From the NCBI RefSeq assembly GCF_003721565.1, contig NZ_RJJE01000002.1:124001-188000 (forward strand): DNA of 64,000 nt. Direction: 5' to 3'. The position numbers and the translations under genes are program-made. Source of the stretch: Rufibacter immobilis. GTDB taxonomy: Bacteria; Bacteroidota; Bacteroidia; Cytophagales; Hymenobacteraceae. The notes under the pieces are model-generated. The model worked only from the letters and a program-made list of their open reading frames with translations. It did not search any database and was not told the origin of the DNA. Shown piece after piece: positions 1 through 9,500 of this stretch (position 1 is the first letter of the stretch; each line of letters begins with the position of its first letter).

Positions 1-441
1 CATGTCCAGCTGCTGGCCTTCGCACACTTGGGCGGCACAGGTACTGAACAACTTTAGCACCACCGGAAGCTTCTCGGGCTCAATGTCCAGGAAGAACTCA
101 TAGGCGCGCACCAACATCACGTCGCCACTCAAGATAGCGGTGCTGGTATTCCACTTTTCATGCACCGTGGCTTGCCCTCTGCGTAACGGGGCCTTGTCCA
201 TGATGTCATCATGCATGAGCGTGAAGTTGTGGAAAACCTCTACGCCTATGGCGGGCATAAGGGCGTTGTCCACGTTGTCATGGAAGAGGTAAGCACCTAG
301 CAGGGTAAGCAGCGGACGCACTCTTTTCCCGCCCATTTCCATTGTATAGCGGATTGGCGCATACAGCTCCTCTGGATTTTGCCCGTACTGGAGCGTGGAC
401 AACTGCTGGCGAATGCGTTCTGAGAATTGTGAAATATCCAC
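1..441 (-). CDS. Polyprenyl synthetase, N-terminal part (cut by window edge)
   Basis: Reading frame of 147 codons open to the left edge, starting at GTG 441. It belongs to the trans-isoprenyl diphosphate synthase family, which condenses isopentenyl diphosphate onto an allylic diphosphate to make quinone or undecaprenyl-type precursors. Visible family marks are the GGKRVRP motif near residue 40 and the first aspartate-rich motif HDDIMD near residue 80, followed by LRRGQATVH. The second aspartate-rich motif lies beyond the edge. GTG is chosen because the frame upstream has no ATG before a stop at 499-501. It follows rnr in the same direction, separated by a palindromic element. Chain length cannot be judged from the fragment. 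Confidence 0.88.
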   Translation of the reverse strand, partial: MDISQFSERIRQQLSTLQYGQNPEELYAPIRYTMEMGGKRVRPLLTLLGAYLFHDNVDNALMPAIGVEVFHNFTLMHDDIMDKAPLRRGQATVHEKWNTSTAILSGDVMLVRAYEFFLDIEPEKLPVVLKLFSTCAAQVCEGQQLDM

Positions 442-559
442 AGAGATAATTTTAGCTAAAGGGTAAAAATCTGGCTGCAGCTTTTGGAAACAGCTTCTTT
501 ACTTGCTCAAAGCTACAGTAAAATAAAGAAACAGCCTTTTTGTTTTTGTGTTTAGTTAA

Positions 560-607
560 AAAAGCGTTTAGGGGCGCTTTTTGGAAAAAGAGCCCCTAAA
601 CGCTTTT
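560..607. repeat. Extragenic palindrome, copy A
   Basis: Core 564-603 (GCGTTTAGGGGC ... GCCCCTAAACGC) around a TTTTTGGAAAAA centre. The flanks AAAA and TTTT extend the stem. It lies 20 nt past the rnr stop codon and is followed on the minus strand by a T-run, so it may terminate rnr transcription. Confidence 0.9.
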
Positions 608-626
608 CAGGGTGAGCAGCAACCTG

Positions 627-2966
627 CTATTTCTTTACCACATCAATCAGTTCAAGGTCAATGGTACGCTCCAGCACGTTGGCCGCTTTCACTTCCACTA
701 TGACCTCATCCCCGAAGGAAATGATGCGCTTGTTGTTCTGCCCAATGAGGCGATAATTAGCGGCATCAAGCTCATAGAAATCGTCTTGCAGGTCTGCCAG
801 CCGCACCATGCCCTCGCATTTGTTCTCCTCAATCTCCACGTACATGCCCCATTCCGTTAGGCCAGAGACAATGCCTTTGAACTGCTGCCCAAGGAACCCG
901 CTGATGTACTCCACCTGCTTGAACTTGATAGAGGCCCGCTCTGCGTCTGCCGCGCGTTTCTCCATGTCTGAGGAATGCAGACTGCGTTCTTCAAACTCTT
1001 CCTTCTCTGCGGTGAAGTCTTTGTGCTGGTACAGGTCAATGAGGCGGTGGGCCATCATGTCTGGGTACCGCCTGATGGGCGAGGTAAAGTGCGAGTAGTG
1101 CGCAAACGCCAACCCAAAGTGCCCTTCAGCCTCTGTGCTGTATTTGGCTTTGGCCATGGTTCTGATGGCCAGGTTCTGCAATACGCTCTGTTCCGGCTTG
1201 CCTTCAGTTTGGCTGGCCAGTTTGTTCAGTTCCTTGGAGATGTCCTTGCCTTCCTCCAGGTCAACCTTATAGCCGAACTTACGCGCGAACACCGAGAAGT
1301 TCATGAGTTTCTCCGGGTCTGGAGCACCGTGCGTACGGTACACCATGGTCAGTTTCTTGGGCCCTTTCTTGAGCTTGTACACGTGCTCGGCCACGTACTT
1401 GTTGGCCAGCAGCATGAACTCTTCAATGAGCTTGTGCGCGTCTTTGCGTTCTTTCACGTACAGGTGCAGCGGCTTGCCGTTCTCGTCCAGCTTGAATTTT
1501 ACTTCAATGGTCTCAAAGTTCACGGCTCCGTTCTTAAAGCGCTTGTCTTTGAATTTCTTGGCCAGTTCGTTCAGCTTCAGAATCTCCGTGGAGAAATCAC
1601 CCTCGCCGGTTTCAATCACCTGCTGGGCTTCTTCATAGGCAAACCTGCGGTCTGAGTGGATGATGGTGCGGCCAATCCAGTAATCATGGATCTTGGCGTT
1701 TTCATCTATCTCAAACACCACGGAGAACGTGAGTTTGTCTTCATTGGGCCGAAGGGAGCACAACCCGTTAGACAGGCGCTCCGGTAACATAGGAATGGTT
1801 CTGTCTACCAAGTACACAGAGGTGGCTCTGCGGTAGGCTTCTTTCTCCAGTCTGCTGCCCGGGCGCACGTAATGCGTTACGTCTGCAATGTGCACCCCAA
1901 TCTCCCAGTTTCCGTTTTCCAGCTGCTGCACACTCAGGGCATCGTCAAAGTCTTTGGCGTCTGCGGGGTCAATGGTGAAGGTGGTTACGTCTCTGAAGTC
2001 GCGGCGCTTGGCAATTTCCTCTTTGGTAATGCCCTCCGGGATGCTCTCGGCCTCTTTCTCCACCGACTCCGGAAACTCAAACGGCAAGCCAAATTCGGCC
2101 ATGATGGCATGGATCTCAGCGTTGTGTTCTCCGGCCGGGCCGAATACCCTAGTGATCTCTCCCGTAGGATTGCGCTGCGGATCTTCTGGCCACTCGGTCA
2201 CTTTCACCAGTACTTTGTCACCGTGCTTGGCATCGGCTAGGCCGCGTTCACCCACAAACACATCAAAGTACATGCGTTTCATGTCTGGCACCACAAACCC
2301 GAAACCTTTGGACATCTCCAGGCGGCCTACCACTTCCTCACGCTCGCGCTTGAGCACTTCCACTACTTCACCCTCGGGGCGGTCACCTTCGCGGCGGCTG
2401 CGCCGAAGCTGCACCCGCACGGTGTCACCGTCCATGGCAAACCTAAGCCGTTCCACGGGTACGCGTACGTCCTGTTCGCTTTCCTCGCTCACCACATAGG
2501 CATGACGGCCATTGGCTAAATCTACCTTGCCCACAATGGTGGCGCCTCCCCGGCGGGAAAGGAACCCACCACGGTCTGTGTCTCGTCGGCTGCCGCGTTC
2601 CCCGCGGTCATAGCTCTTCTCAGTAGTGCCTTTATAGTCAGGGTTGAAGATATAGGCGTCTTCCTGCAGGTGAACAAGCTCACCGCTTTTGCGCATTTTC
2701 TTCAGGAGGGCGAATACTTCCTCACGTCCTTCTTTGTTGTTGATGCCCAACCGGCGGTGCAGTTGGCGGTAGGTGAACACCTTCTTCGGCTCCCGGCTGA
2801 AAATATTCAAGAGCACTTCTCTGGACACTTCACCGGCATTTACGCCCCGGCCACCACGGCCCGAGGAAGCACTGCTCCTGCGTGGGGCACCTTTGTCTTT
2901 TCTGGTATTACTAGAACGGGGCGCAGAATCTCTGCCTCCACCCGAACCTCTTCTTTTTCTTTCCAT
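627..2966 (-). CDS. rnr: Ribonuclease R
   Basis: 779-residue RNase II/R family 3'-5' exoribonuclease that degrades structured RNA. Order of parts: a basic Gly/Arg/Ser-rich tail (residues 1-45), a winged-helix segment (about 45-105), cold-shock-type RNA-binding domains (about 140-280), and the RNB catalytic domain with DPADAKDFDDA at 333-343, whose aspartates bind the catalytic Mg ions. A C-terminal S1 domain follows (about 690-775, with VSGLTEWGMYVEIEEN). The length fits RNase R rather than RNase II. It starts at ATG 2966. The N-terminal RG-rich tail looks disordered and could bind RNA. Confidence 0.96.
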   Translation of the reverse strand: MERKRRGSGGGRDSAPRSSNTRKDKGAPRRSSASSGRGGRGVNAGEVSREVLLNIFSREPKKVFTYRQLHRRLGINNKEGREEVFALLKKMRKSGELVHLQEDAYIFNPDYKGTTEKSYDRGERGSRRDTDRGGFLSRRGGATIVGKVDLANGRHAYVVSEESEQDVRVPVERLRFAMDGDTVRVQLRRSRREGDRPEGEVVEVLKREREEVVGRLEMSKGFGFVVPDMKRMYFDVFVGERGLADAKHGDKVLVKVTEWPEDPQRNPTGEITRVFGPAGEHNAEIHAIMAEFGLPFEFPESVEKEAESIPEGITKEEIAKRRDFRDVTTFTIDPADAKDFDDALSVQQLENGNWEIGVHIADVTHYVRPGSRLEKEAYRRATSVYLVDRTIPMLPERLSNGLCSLRPNEDKLTFSVVFEIDENAKIHDYWIGRTIIHSDRRFAYEEAQQVIETGEGDFSTEILKLNELAKKFKDKRFKNGAVNFETIEVKFKLDENGKPLHLYVKERKDAHKLIEEFMLLANKYVAEHVYKLKKGPKKLTMVYRTHGAPDPEKLMNFSVFARKFGYKVDLEEGKDISKELNKLASQTEGKPEQSVLQNLAIRTMAKAKYSTEAEGHFGLAFAHYSHFTSPIRRYPDMMAHRLIDLYQHKDFTAEKEEFEERSLHSSDMEKRAADAERASIKFKQVEYISGFLGQQFKGIVSGLTEWGMYVEIEENKCEGMVRLADLQDDFYELDAANYRLIGQNNKRIISFGDEVIVEVKAANVLERTIDLELIDVVKK

Positions 2967-3056
2967 TAATTCTTGTCAAATGTGTGCTGCTCCCATGTTT
3001 GGAAAATAGCACTTGGCGGCAGCTTCTTTTACCACTGCCCAATTTTGTTTAGTTCT

Positions 3057-3076
3057 GCTCCCCTGGCTTGGGGAGC
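3057..3076. terminator. Small GC hairpin upstream of rnr
   Basis: GCTCCCC and GGGGAGC are separated by six bases. It sits between the rnr start and palindrome copy B. On the plus strand it runs into a T-rich stretch, but no plus-strand gene ends here, so its role is unclear. Confidence 0.35.
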
Positions 3077-3088
3077 GGTTTATTTTCT

Positions 3089-3124
3089 GTTTAGCGCCTG
3101 TTTTTGGAAAAACGGCCGCTAAAC
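3089..3124. repeat. Extragenic palindrome, copy B
   Basis: GTTTAGCGCCTGTTTTT, GG, then AAAAACGGCCGCTAAAC. The arms pair with two mismatches (CC opposite a GC-type position). It lies 31 nt beyond the stop of the double ABC ATPase and upstream of rnr. Confidence 0.85.
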
Positions 3125-3155
3125 GCACCTCAAGAAAAGCTGCCTACAAATATAT

Positions 3156-4970
3156 CTATTCATCTATACTTGCTTTGTACGCATTTCGTTTCTCTTGCGC
3201 CGCTAAAATATCTGCTATTTCTCCGGCCGGAATGGCCTGCAGCAGTGCCTTGGTATAAGGTTGTTGCGGAGAAGAGAAAATTTGCTGTGTGGGTCCCTGT
3301 TCCACTATCTGTCCTCTGTCCATCACCAACAGGCGGTTAGACATGAATTTGGCCACAGACAGGTCATGGGTAATAAAGAGCAGCGTGAGGTTGAATTCTT
3401 GTTTGAGACGGTTGAGCAGGTTCAGGACCTGGGCCTGCACAGAAACGTCTAAGGAGGAAACTACCTCGTCGCAGATGATACACGTGGGTTCCAGGGCCAG
3501 CGCTCTGGCAATGCAGATACGCTGTAATTGACCACCGGAAAATTCATGGGGATAACGGTGAAAATGCTCTGGGAGAAGGCTTACTGTTTCCAGTAACGCC
3601 AAGGCGCGTTGTTTTCGCTCCCATTGATTCTTTAACACCTGATGTACCTGCATGGGTTCCATAATGGCTTGCCCAATGGCGAGGTTTGGATTAAGCGAAG
3701 CATAAGGGTCCTGGAAGATCATCTGAAAGTTTTTCCGCCTCTTTCTCAGTTCCTCTTTAGACAAATTGCTCCAATCTTCCCCGTTGAAAACTACTTTACC
3801 GGCCGTTGGTTCTATCAACCGTAATAAGGTTCTGCCCAACGTGGTTTTCCCACAGCCAGACTCGCCTACAATACCAATAGTTTCCCCGGGGAAAACTTCA
3901 AAAGAAACTCCGTTTACAGCTTGTATCTGCTCTTTCTGCTGCCAAAAGAAGATCCTGCCTCTGGTGAATTCCACGTGGATATCCTGTACCTGCAACAATG
4001 GCTTCTGCGGTGCTTCTTGCTCCTGTTGAGATAGAAGAACAGCTTGCTCATCTTTCCGTTTTTCCACAGGCAAATGCTGCTCTTCTATAGGTAAGGCATC
4101 TACCGGAAGAGTTCCCTCCTCTGGCACCGGCATAAAGTCTGTGAGGGTAGGCAAAACGGCTGCTTGCATCTTCACCGTGGGTCTACAGGCCAGCAACGCT
4201 TTGGTATAAGGGTGCTGCGGATTGCTGAAGATTTGCAGTACCGTGCCATGTTCCACTATTCTGCCCTGGTACATGACCAGAATTCGGTCTGCTAGCTCAG
4301 CGACAACTCCTAAGTCATGAGAAATGAAGAGTAAGGCCATCTCCTTTTCCAGACGTAGTTGATTGAGCAGCTGCAACAGATTAGCCTGTACCGTTACATC
4401 CAGCGCAGTGGTAGGCTCATCGGCAATAAGAAGGGATGGGTTACAAGCCATGGCCATGGCAATCATGACCCGCTGCTTCTGCCCTCCTGATAACTCATGT
4501 GGATAGCTCCTGAAAATACGGTCTGGATTTGGGAGCTTCACCAACTCAAAAAGCTCCTGAACGCGCGAATAAGCCTCTTTTTTAGAAATAGGTAAGTGAA
4601 GTAACAGCACCTCTGCCACTTGTTTTCCACAGGAGATAACAGGGTTCAAAGAGGACATGGGGTCTTGGAAAACAATTGAGATCTCTTGGCCCCTTATCTT
4701 TTGCAGTTGCTTCTCCTGAAGTGCATACAGATCCACTTGCCCTAGTTGACCGCTGTTAAAGACAGCTGAACCGGTAATCTGCGCGGCAGAAGGCAACAGC
4801 TTCATGAGTGACAGACCCGTCACAGTTTTCCCGGAACCCGACTCGCCTACAATGGCCACTGCCTCCCCCTTCTGTATCTGAAACGAAATAGAATCAACTG
4901 CCTGCACTACACCCTGCTCTGCCTGAAAGCTAATGCTGAGTTGTTCTACCTGTAGAATGGGTGAAGCCAT
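3156..4970 (-). CDS. Fused double ATPase of a peptide/nickel-type ABC importer
   Basis: 604-residue protein with two complete ABC nucleotide-binding domains, like a DppD-DppF fusion or GsiA. Domain 1 has Walker A GESGSGKT at 42-49, signature LSGGQ at 160-164 and Walker B LLIADEP at 180-186. Domain 2 has Walker A GESGCGKT at 369-376, then an FSGGQ signature and CDEVVSSLD. Each domain ends in the oligopeptide-type tail (HPYTKALL and QPYTKALL). A Gln/Glu-rich linker of about 60 residues joins them. The family energises uptake of peptides or similar solutes, but no permease or binding-protein gene is nearby, so the substrate cannot be named. Both ATPase sites look intact. Confidence 0.93.
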   Translation of the reverse strand: MASPILQVEQLSISFQAEQGVVQAVDSISFQIQKGEAVAIVGESGSGKTVTGLSLMKLLPSAAQITGSAVFNSGQLGQVDLYALQEKQLQKIRGQEISIVFQDPMSSLNPVISCGKQVAEVLLLHLPISKKEAYSRVQELFELVKLPNPDRIFRSYPHELSGGQKQRVMIAMAMACNPSLLIADEPTTALDVTVQANLLQLLNQLRLEKEMALLFISHDLGVVAELADRILVMYQGRIVEHGTVLQIFSNPQHPYTKALLACRPTVKMQAAVLPTLTDFMPVPEEGTLPVDALPIEEQHLPVEKRKDEQAVLLSQQEQEAPQKPLLQVQDIHVEFTRGRIFFWQQKEQIQAVNGVSFEVFPGETIGIVGESGCGKTTLGRTLLRLIEPTAGKVVFNGEDWSNLSKEELRKRRKNFQMIFQDPYASLNPNLAIGQAIMEPMQVHQVLKNQWERKQRALALLETVSLLPEHFHRYPHEFSGGQLQRICIARALALEPTCIICDEVVSSLDVSVQAQVLNLLNRLKQEFNLTLLFITHDLSVAKFMSNRLLVMDRGQIVEQGPTQQIFSSPQQPYTKALLQAIPAGEIADILAAQEKRNAYKASIDE

Positions 4971-5198
4971 ATAAGGTTTGTTTCTGCGTAAGAGGTACTG
5001 TTTGGATGAATATTCCAGATGTAATTCTAAAAGAGTATGGCTCTATCTAAAGACATTCAATAGTTTACCTATCGTATTAAGGTAAGTTAAAAAGCAAAGT
5101 ATATAGAAATCAATCACAGAGACAACCTAAATTCTCAAACCTAAGTATTGTCAGTACTTAACACCCATAATCCCCTTCTTCGGCATTACAGAACTTTT

Positions 5199-5810
5199 AT
5201 GAAACACTTTCACTACTTAAGCACCCTGCTTCTGAAAACAGCTTTAGTAGGGTTCTTCTTCCTATTCTTGCAGCAGAGCGCTTTTGCCCAGCACCGTTAC
5301 CCAAACCACTTCCGTACCGGCGTGGGCTTTGCGTACATCATGGAGGGAGATAACAGTGGAGCCTTGTTCTCCCAGCAATATACCCGCGAACTCACCGACC
5401 ATCTACACTTTACCGTGTCTGCGGAATATCTCAGTTCTTCAAGATATGACCAAACCAGAGAACTCTTCACTTCCAGAAAGGCATTTGTCATGTTTGATGC
5501 CTCTTTGTTTTATGACCTCACGGAAACCGCAAAATATACCATCAAGCTGGGAGTAGGACCTGCCGTGAGAAGACGCTCTGAGCTGGATCTGGTACGGGGA
5601 GAACCTGATGAAGGGGTAGTCACTCCCATCGCTAATTCTGATGATGCTTTCGTGCACATCAGGAAACGTGATATTGGTGGCAAGGTAGTGCTGGAAACAG
5701 ACTTCTTTAATGACAACCGCCTTTTCTTCGGGATGAGGGCTTCCGGTTATGTCTACAACCATGGCACCTCTATCTTTGCGGTAGGCTTAAACATGGGCTA
5801 TTCCTTCTAA
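5199..5810 (+). CDS. Small outer-membrane beta-barrel-like protein, function unknown
   Basis: 203-residue exported protein. The chosen start, MKHFHYLSTLLLK, gives a normal signal peptide ending in QQSAFAQ. The same frame is open upstream from 5148 but those 17 residues do not look like a signal sequence. The mature part has alternating polar and hydrophobic stretches with many aromatic residues and ends in VGLNMGYSF, as in outer-membrane barrels whose last strand ends in Phe. It resembles the small OmpW-like barrels common in Bacteroidota, but I recognise no named family. It faces lspA and the two share a bidirectional terminator. Confidence 0.7.
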   Translation: MKHFHYLSTLLLKTALVGFFFLFLQQSAFAQHRYPNHFRTGVGFAYIMEGDNSGALFSQQYTRELTDHLHFTVSAEYLSSSRYDQTRELFTSRKAFVMFDASLFYDLTETAKYTIKLGVGPAVRRRSELDLVRGEPDEGVVTPIANSDDAFVHIRKRDIGGKVVLETDFFNDNRLFFGMRASGYVYNHGTSIFAVGLNMGYSF

Positions 5811-5837
5811 TTCCTTACATCACCTACATACGTCCAT

Positions 5838-5879
5838 AAAAAGATGGGGCGGCTCAAATTTGAGCCGCCCCATCTTTTT
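5838..5879. terminator. Bidirectional terminator between the barrel gene and lspA
   Basis: Perfect inverted repeat with 21-bp arms and no spacer, centred on AAATTT (AAGATGGGGCGGCTC on the left, its complement on the right). T-runs are present on both strands. Its right end overlaps the lspA stop codon (5878-5880). Confidence 0.88.
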
Positions 5880-6495
5880 ATGCCTCTACAATATTAATTT
5901 CGTGCTTTTCCTTGGCCGGTGGTGGATTCAGGAATTTGTTCTGGTTAAAAATGATGATCAGGACTCCCATGAAAATGGCTGCATCTGCCACGTTGAAGAT
6001 TGGCCAAAGTGACATAGGCGTACCGCCGATGATGGGAATCCAGTTAGGTACAATACCTTCCCAGATATCAATGTAGAACATGTCTATCACCTGACCGTGC
6101 AGCCAGGGAGTAGACACGCCATAAGGGGCATTGTCTAACAAAACCCCGTAGAAAATACTATCAATCAGGTTACCAACAGCGCCGCCCAGAATCAGACCCA
6201 CGCACCAGATCAATCCTTTGTGGTAACGGTGCTGCACCAGGTAGTAGACCAAATACCCAATGGCTACCATAGCCACCATTCTAAACACGGTAAGGATGAT
6301 CTTGCCGTAATCTGAGCCCAGTTCCACGCCGAAGGCCATGCCGGGGTTCAGGGTGTAATGCAGCTTAAACCAATCCCCGAATACCGGAATCTGTCCGGGC
6401 ATCCCCATCTGCATGTTATTGTGCACCAGCATCTTCACGACCTGGTCAACAATGATTACCAACACGGCAACCAGATAGTATTTTGTGTACTTCAT
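5878..6495 (-). CDS. lspA: Lipoprotein signal peptidase (signal peptidase II)
   Basis: 205-residue inner-membrane aspartyl protease that removes the signal peptide of prolipoproteins after lipid attachment. Four hydrophobic segments are visible. Catalytic aspartates are Asp112 in GNLID and Asp171 in FNVAD. The insertion between them (about residues 115-160) makes the protein longer than E. coli LspA (about 164 residues), which is usual in Bacteroidota. It lies downstream of ileS in the same direction, the classic ileS-lspA order, but 98 nt apart with a palindrome between. Several lipoprotein genes in this window would be its substrates. Confidence 0.96.
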   Translation of the reverse strand: MKYTKYYLVAVLVIIVDQVVKMLVHNNMQMGMPGQIPVFGDWFKLHYTLNPGMAFGVELGSDYGKIILTVFRMVAMVAIGYLVYYLVQHRYHKGLIWCVGLILGGAVGNLIDSIFYGVLLDNAPYGVSTPWLHGQVIDMFYIDIWEGIVPNWIPIIGGTPMSLWPIFNVADAAIFMGVLIIIFNQNKFLNPPPAKEKHEINIVEA

Positions 6496-6508
6496 GATAG
6501 TGGTTTAG

Positions 6509-6558
6509 CCTTTGCGTTTAGCGCCTGTTTTTGGAAAAAAAGGCGCTAAACGCAAAGG
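6509..6558. repeat. Extragenic palindrome, copy C
   Basis: The stem CCTTTGCGTTTAGCGCC pairs with GGCGCTAAACGCAAAGG around a T/A-rich centre. The outer CCTTTGC extension is shared only with copy R. It lies between the ileS stop and the lspA start, so it may weaken read-through from ileS into lspA. Confidence 0.9.
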
Positions 6559-6593
6559 CGGTCAATCTTCATTTCTCTCCCGAAAGGGCGGGT

Positions 6594-9500
6594 TTATCTG
6601 GCCACTTCTAAACGGACCGGCAAACTGAATCCTTCCATGTCCAGCACGGCGGCTTCTGCATCCGCTAAGGACTGCACCAGGGTTAGTTCTACCGCCTGTA
6701 CTTCTTCCGCGATGTAGGCTCCAAAAGCTTGAACGGCGGCGGCTACTTCTGCATTGTCCTCCTGCAGGAACACTCTGATCTTATCCTGCACATCTAGGCC
6801 GCTGTCTTTGCGGAGGTTTTGCAGGCGGTTCACCAGTTCGCGCGCCATGCCTTCCAGACGAAGTTCCTCGGTGATGGTAATGTCCAGCGCCACAGTCAAC
6901 GCTCCTTCCGAAGCCACCAACCAACCCGGGATATCCTCAGACATGATTTCTACGTCTTCGCGGCTGAGCACGGTCGTGTCATCTTCCACCGGAATCTCGA
7001 AGAAACCTTCACGCTCCATCTTGGCAATGTCTTCCTGGCTCATCTGCTGGATTTGGGCGGCCACCAACTTCAGCTTCGGACCGAACACCTGGCCCAGACG
7101 CTTGAAGTTAGGTTTGATCTTCTTCACCAGGATGCCGGTGGTGTCTTCCAGGTACTCCAGGCTTTTCACGTTCACCTCAGACAAAATCAGATCTTCCACG
7201 GCTTGCAGCTGCGTCTTCATCTTCTCATCTAAGATCGGAATCAGGATACGGCCCAGCGGCTGACGCACTTTAATCATGTGCTTCTTCCGGAGCGAGTGCA
7301 CCAAAGAAGACACGCTCTGTGCCAACTGCATGCGTTGCTCTAGATCTACGTCAATCAAATCTTCCTCTACTTGCGGGAAAGATTCCAAATGGATAGACTC
7401 GGCTTTACTGCGGCCACTCACTTGGTTCAGATCCAGGAACAGGCGGTCCATGTAGAACGGCGCAATCGGTGAAGCCAGTTTAGCTACCGTTTCCAAGCAA
7501 GTATATAACGTTTGATAAGCCGCCTGCTTGTCCTGGTTCAGTTCGCCTTTCCAGAAACGTTTACGGTTGAGGCGCACGTACCAATTGCTCAGCTCATCGG
7601 CCACAAAGTCCTGAATGGCGCGGGCGGCTTTGGTTGGGTCGTAGTCGTCAAAGTACGCGCCCACTTCTTTCACCAGCGTATTCAGGCGGGAGATGATCCA
7701 GCGGTCACTTTCGGTGCGTTGCGCTACCGGGATTTCTGCTCCCTCAAACGTGAAGCCGTCCAGGTTGGCGTACAGCGCGAAGAACGAGTATGTATTCTGC
7801 AGTGTCCCGAAGAACCGACGCTGTACCTCGGTGACGCCATCAATATTGAATTTGAGGTTATCCCAAGGTGGCGCGTTCACGATCATGTACCAACGGGTGG
7901 CATCGGGACCGAAGCGGCCGATGGTCTCAAACGGATCTACGGCGTTGCCGAGGCGCTTGCTCATCTTGTTGCCGTTCTTGTCCAGCACCAGGCCGTTCGC
8001 AATGACGTTCTTGAACGCCACGCTGTCTTCCAGCATCACGGCCAGGGCGTGCAGGGTGAAGAACCAACCCCGGGTCTGGTCCACGCCCTCAGCGATGAAG
8101 TCAGCCGGGAAGTTGGCTTTGAACGTCTCCTGATTCTCAAACGGGTAGTGCCACTGGGCGTACGGCATGGCGCCGGAGTCAAACCACACGTCAATGAGGT
8201 CGGTCTCGCGCTTCATGGGTTTGCCGCTCGGGCTTACCAGGATGATGTTGTCTACGTACGGACGGTGCAGGTCAAAACCTTCGTAGTTGAAATCAGTGAT
8301 GCCCAGTTCAGCCCGAGGCTCCTCGGTACCGGTTGGGCTCAAGGCAAACTCACCGGCAAATTCCAGTAAGGTGTTGGCCTCATGCTCGTCTTTGGTGCCA
8401 GTGTTAGTAGTGCCTTTCGCGGACTTGCGCAATGGGTTCTCCGTCATCACGCCGGCAGCAATGCTGCGCTCGATTTCACGGTCCAGCTCGGCCACAGAGC
8501 CGATGCAGATTTCCTCGTCGCCTTCCTCTGTGCGCCAGATAGGCAGCGGCGTTCCCCAGTAGCGCGAGCGCGACAGGTTCCAGTCTACCAGGTTCTCCAA
8601 CCAGTTCCCGAAACGGCCCGATCCGGTTGACTCCGGTTTCCAGTTGATGGTTTTGTTCAGGTCAATCAACCGCTGCTTCACCGCGGTGGTCTTGATGAAC
8701 CAGGCATCCAGCGGGTAATAGAGAATCGGTTTATCGGTGCGCCAGGAGTGCGGGTAGGTGTGCTCGTACTTCTCTACCTTGAAGGCCTTGTTCTCTTCCT
8801 TCAGGATGATGGAGATGATGACATCCGTGGTTTTGTAATCCGGGTGGCTTTCATCTTCATTCGTGTAATTCTTCACGTAGAAGTCATCGGGCCCAAGCGG
8901 CTTGTGGGTTTTGATGTTATACTTCTGTACGCCTTCCTGCAGCCTTACCCCAATCTCATGGATGAACTTTCCTCTGCGGTCAACCGTGGGGAGTTCATTG
9001 CCCAATTCGTCTTTGATGGTGAGGGCTGGGATGCCGTGTTGCTTGGCTACCCTAAAGTCATCGGCCCCGAAGGTTGGGGACGTATGCACTACGCCGGTAC
9101 CATCCTCGGTGGTCACGAAATCTCCGGCCACCACCTGGAACGCTTTGTCTGCATCGTAGAACGGCTGCAGATACGGCATCAGTTGCTCGTACCGAAGTCC
9201 CACCAATTGCTTCCCGGTAAACTCCTGCACCATCTCGAAAGGAATGGCTTTGTCTCCGGGTTTGTAGTCAGTAAGCTGCAGGTCTTTGTTCTTCTCAGAG
9301 AAATATTTTCCAACCAGCGCTTTCGCCAGCACCACACTCACCGGCTGGTGGGTGTACGGATTGAAGGTATTTACCTGCACATAGGTAATCTTGTCGCCAA
9401 CGGCCAGAGCGGTGTTGGAGGGCAAGGTCCAGGGAGTGGTGGTCCAGGCCAGGATGAAGACATCGCCGGAAGGCTGCGCGAAAAGAAATTCTGAAGCAGA

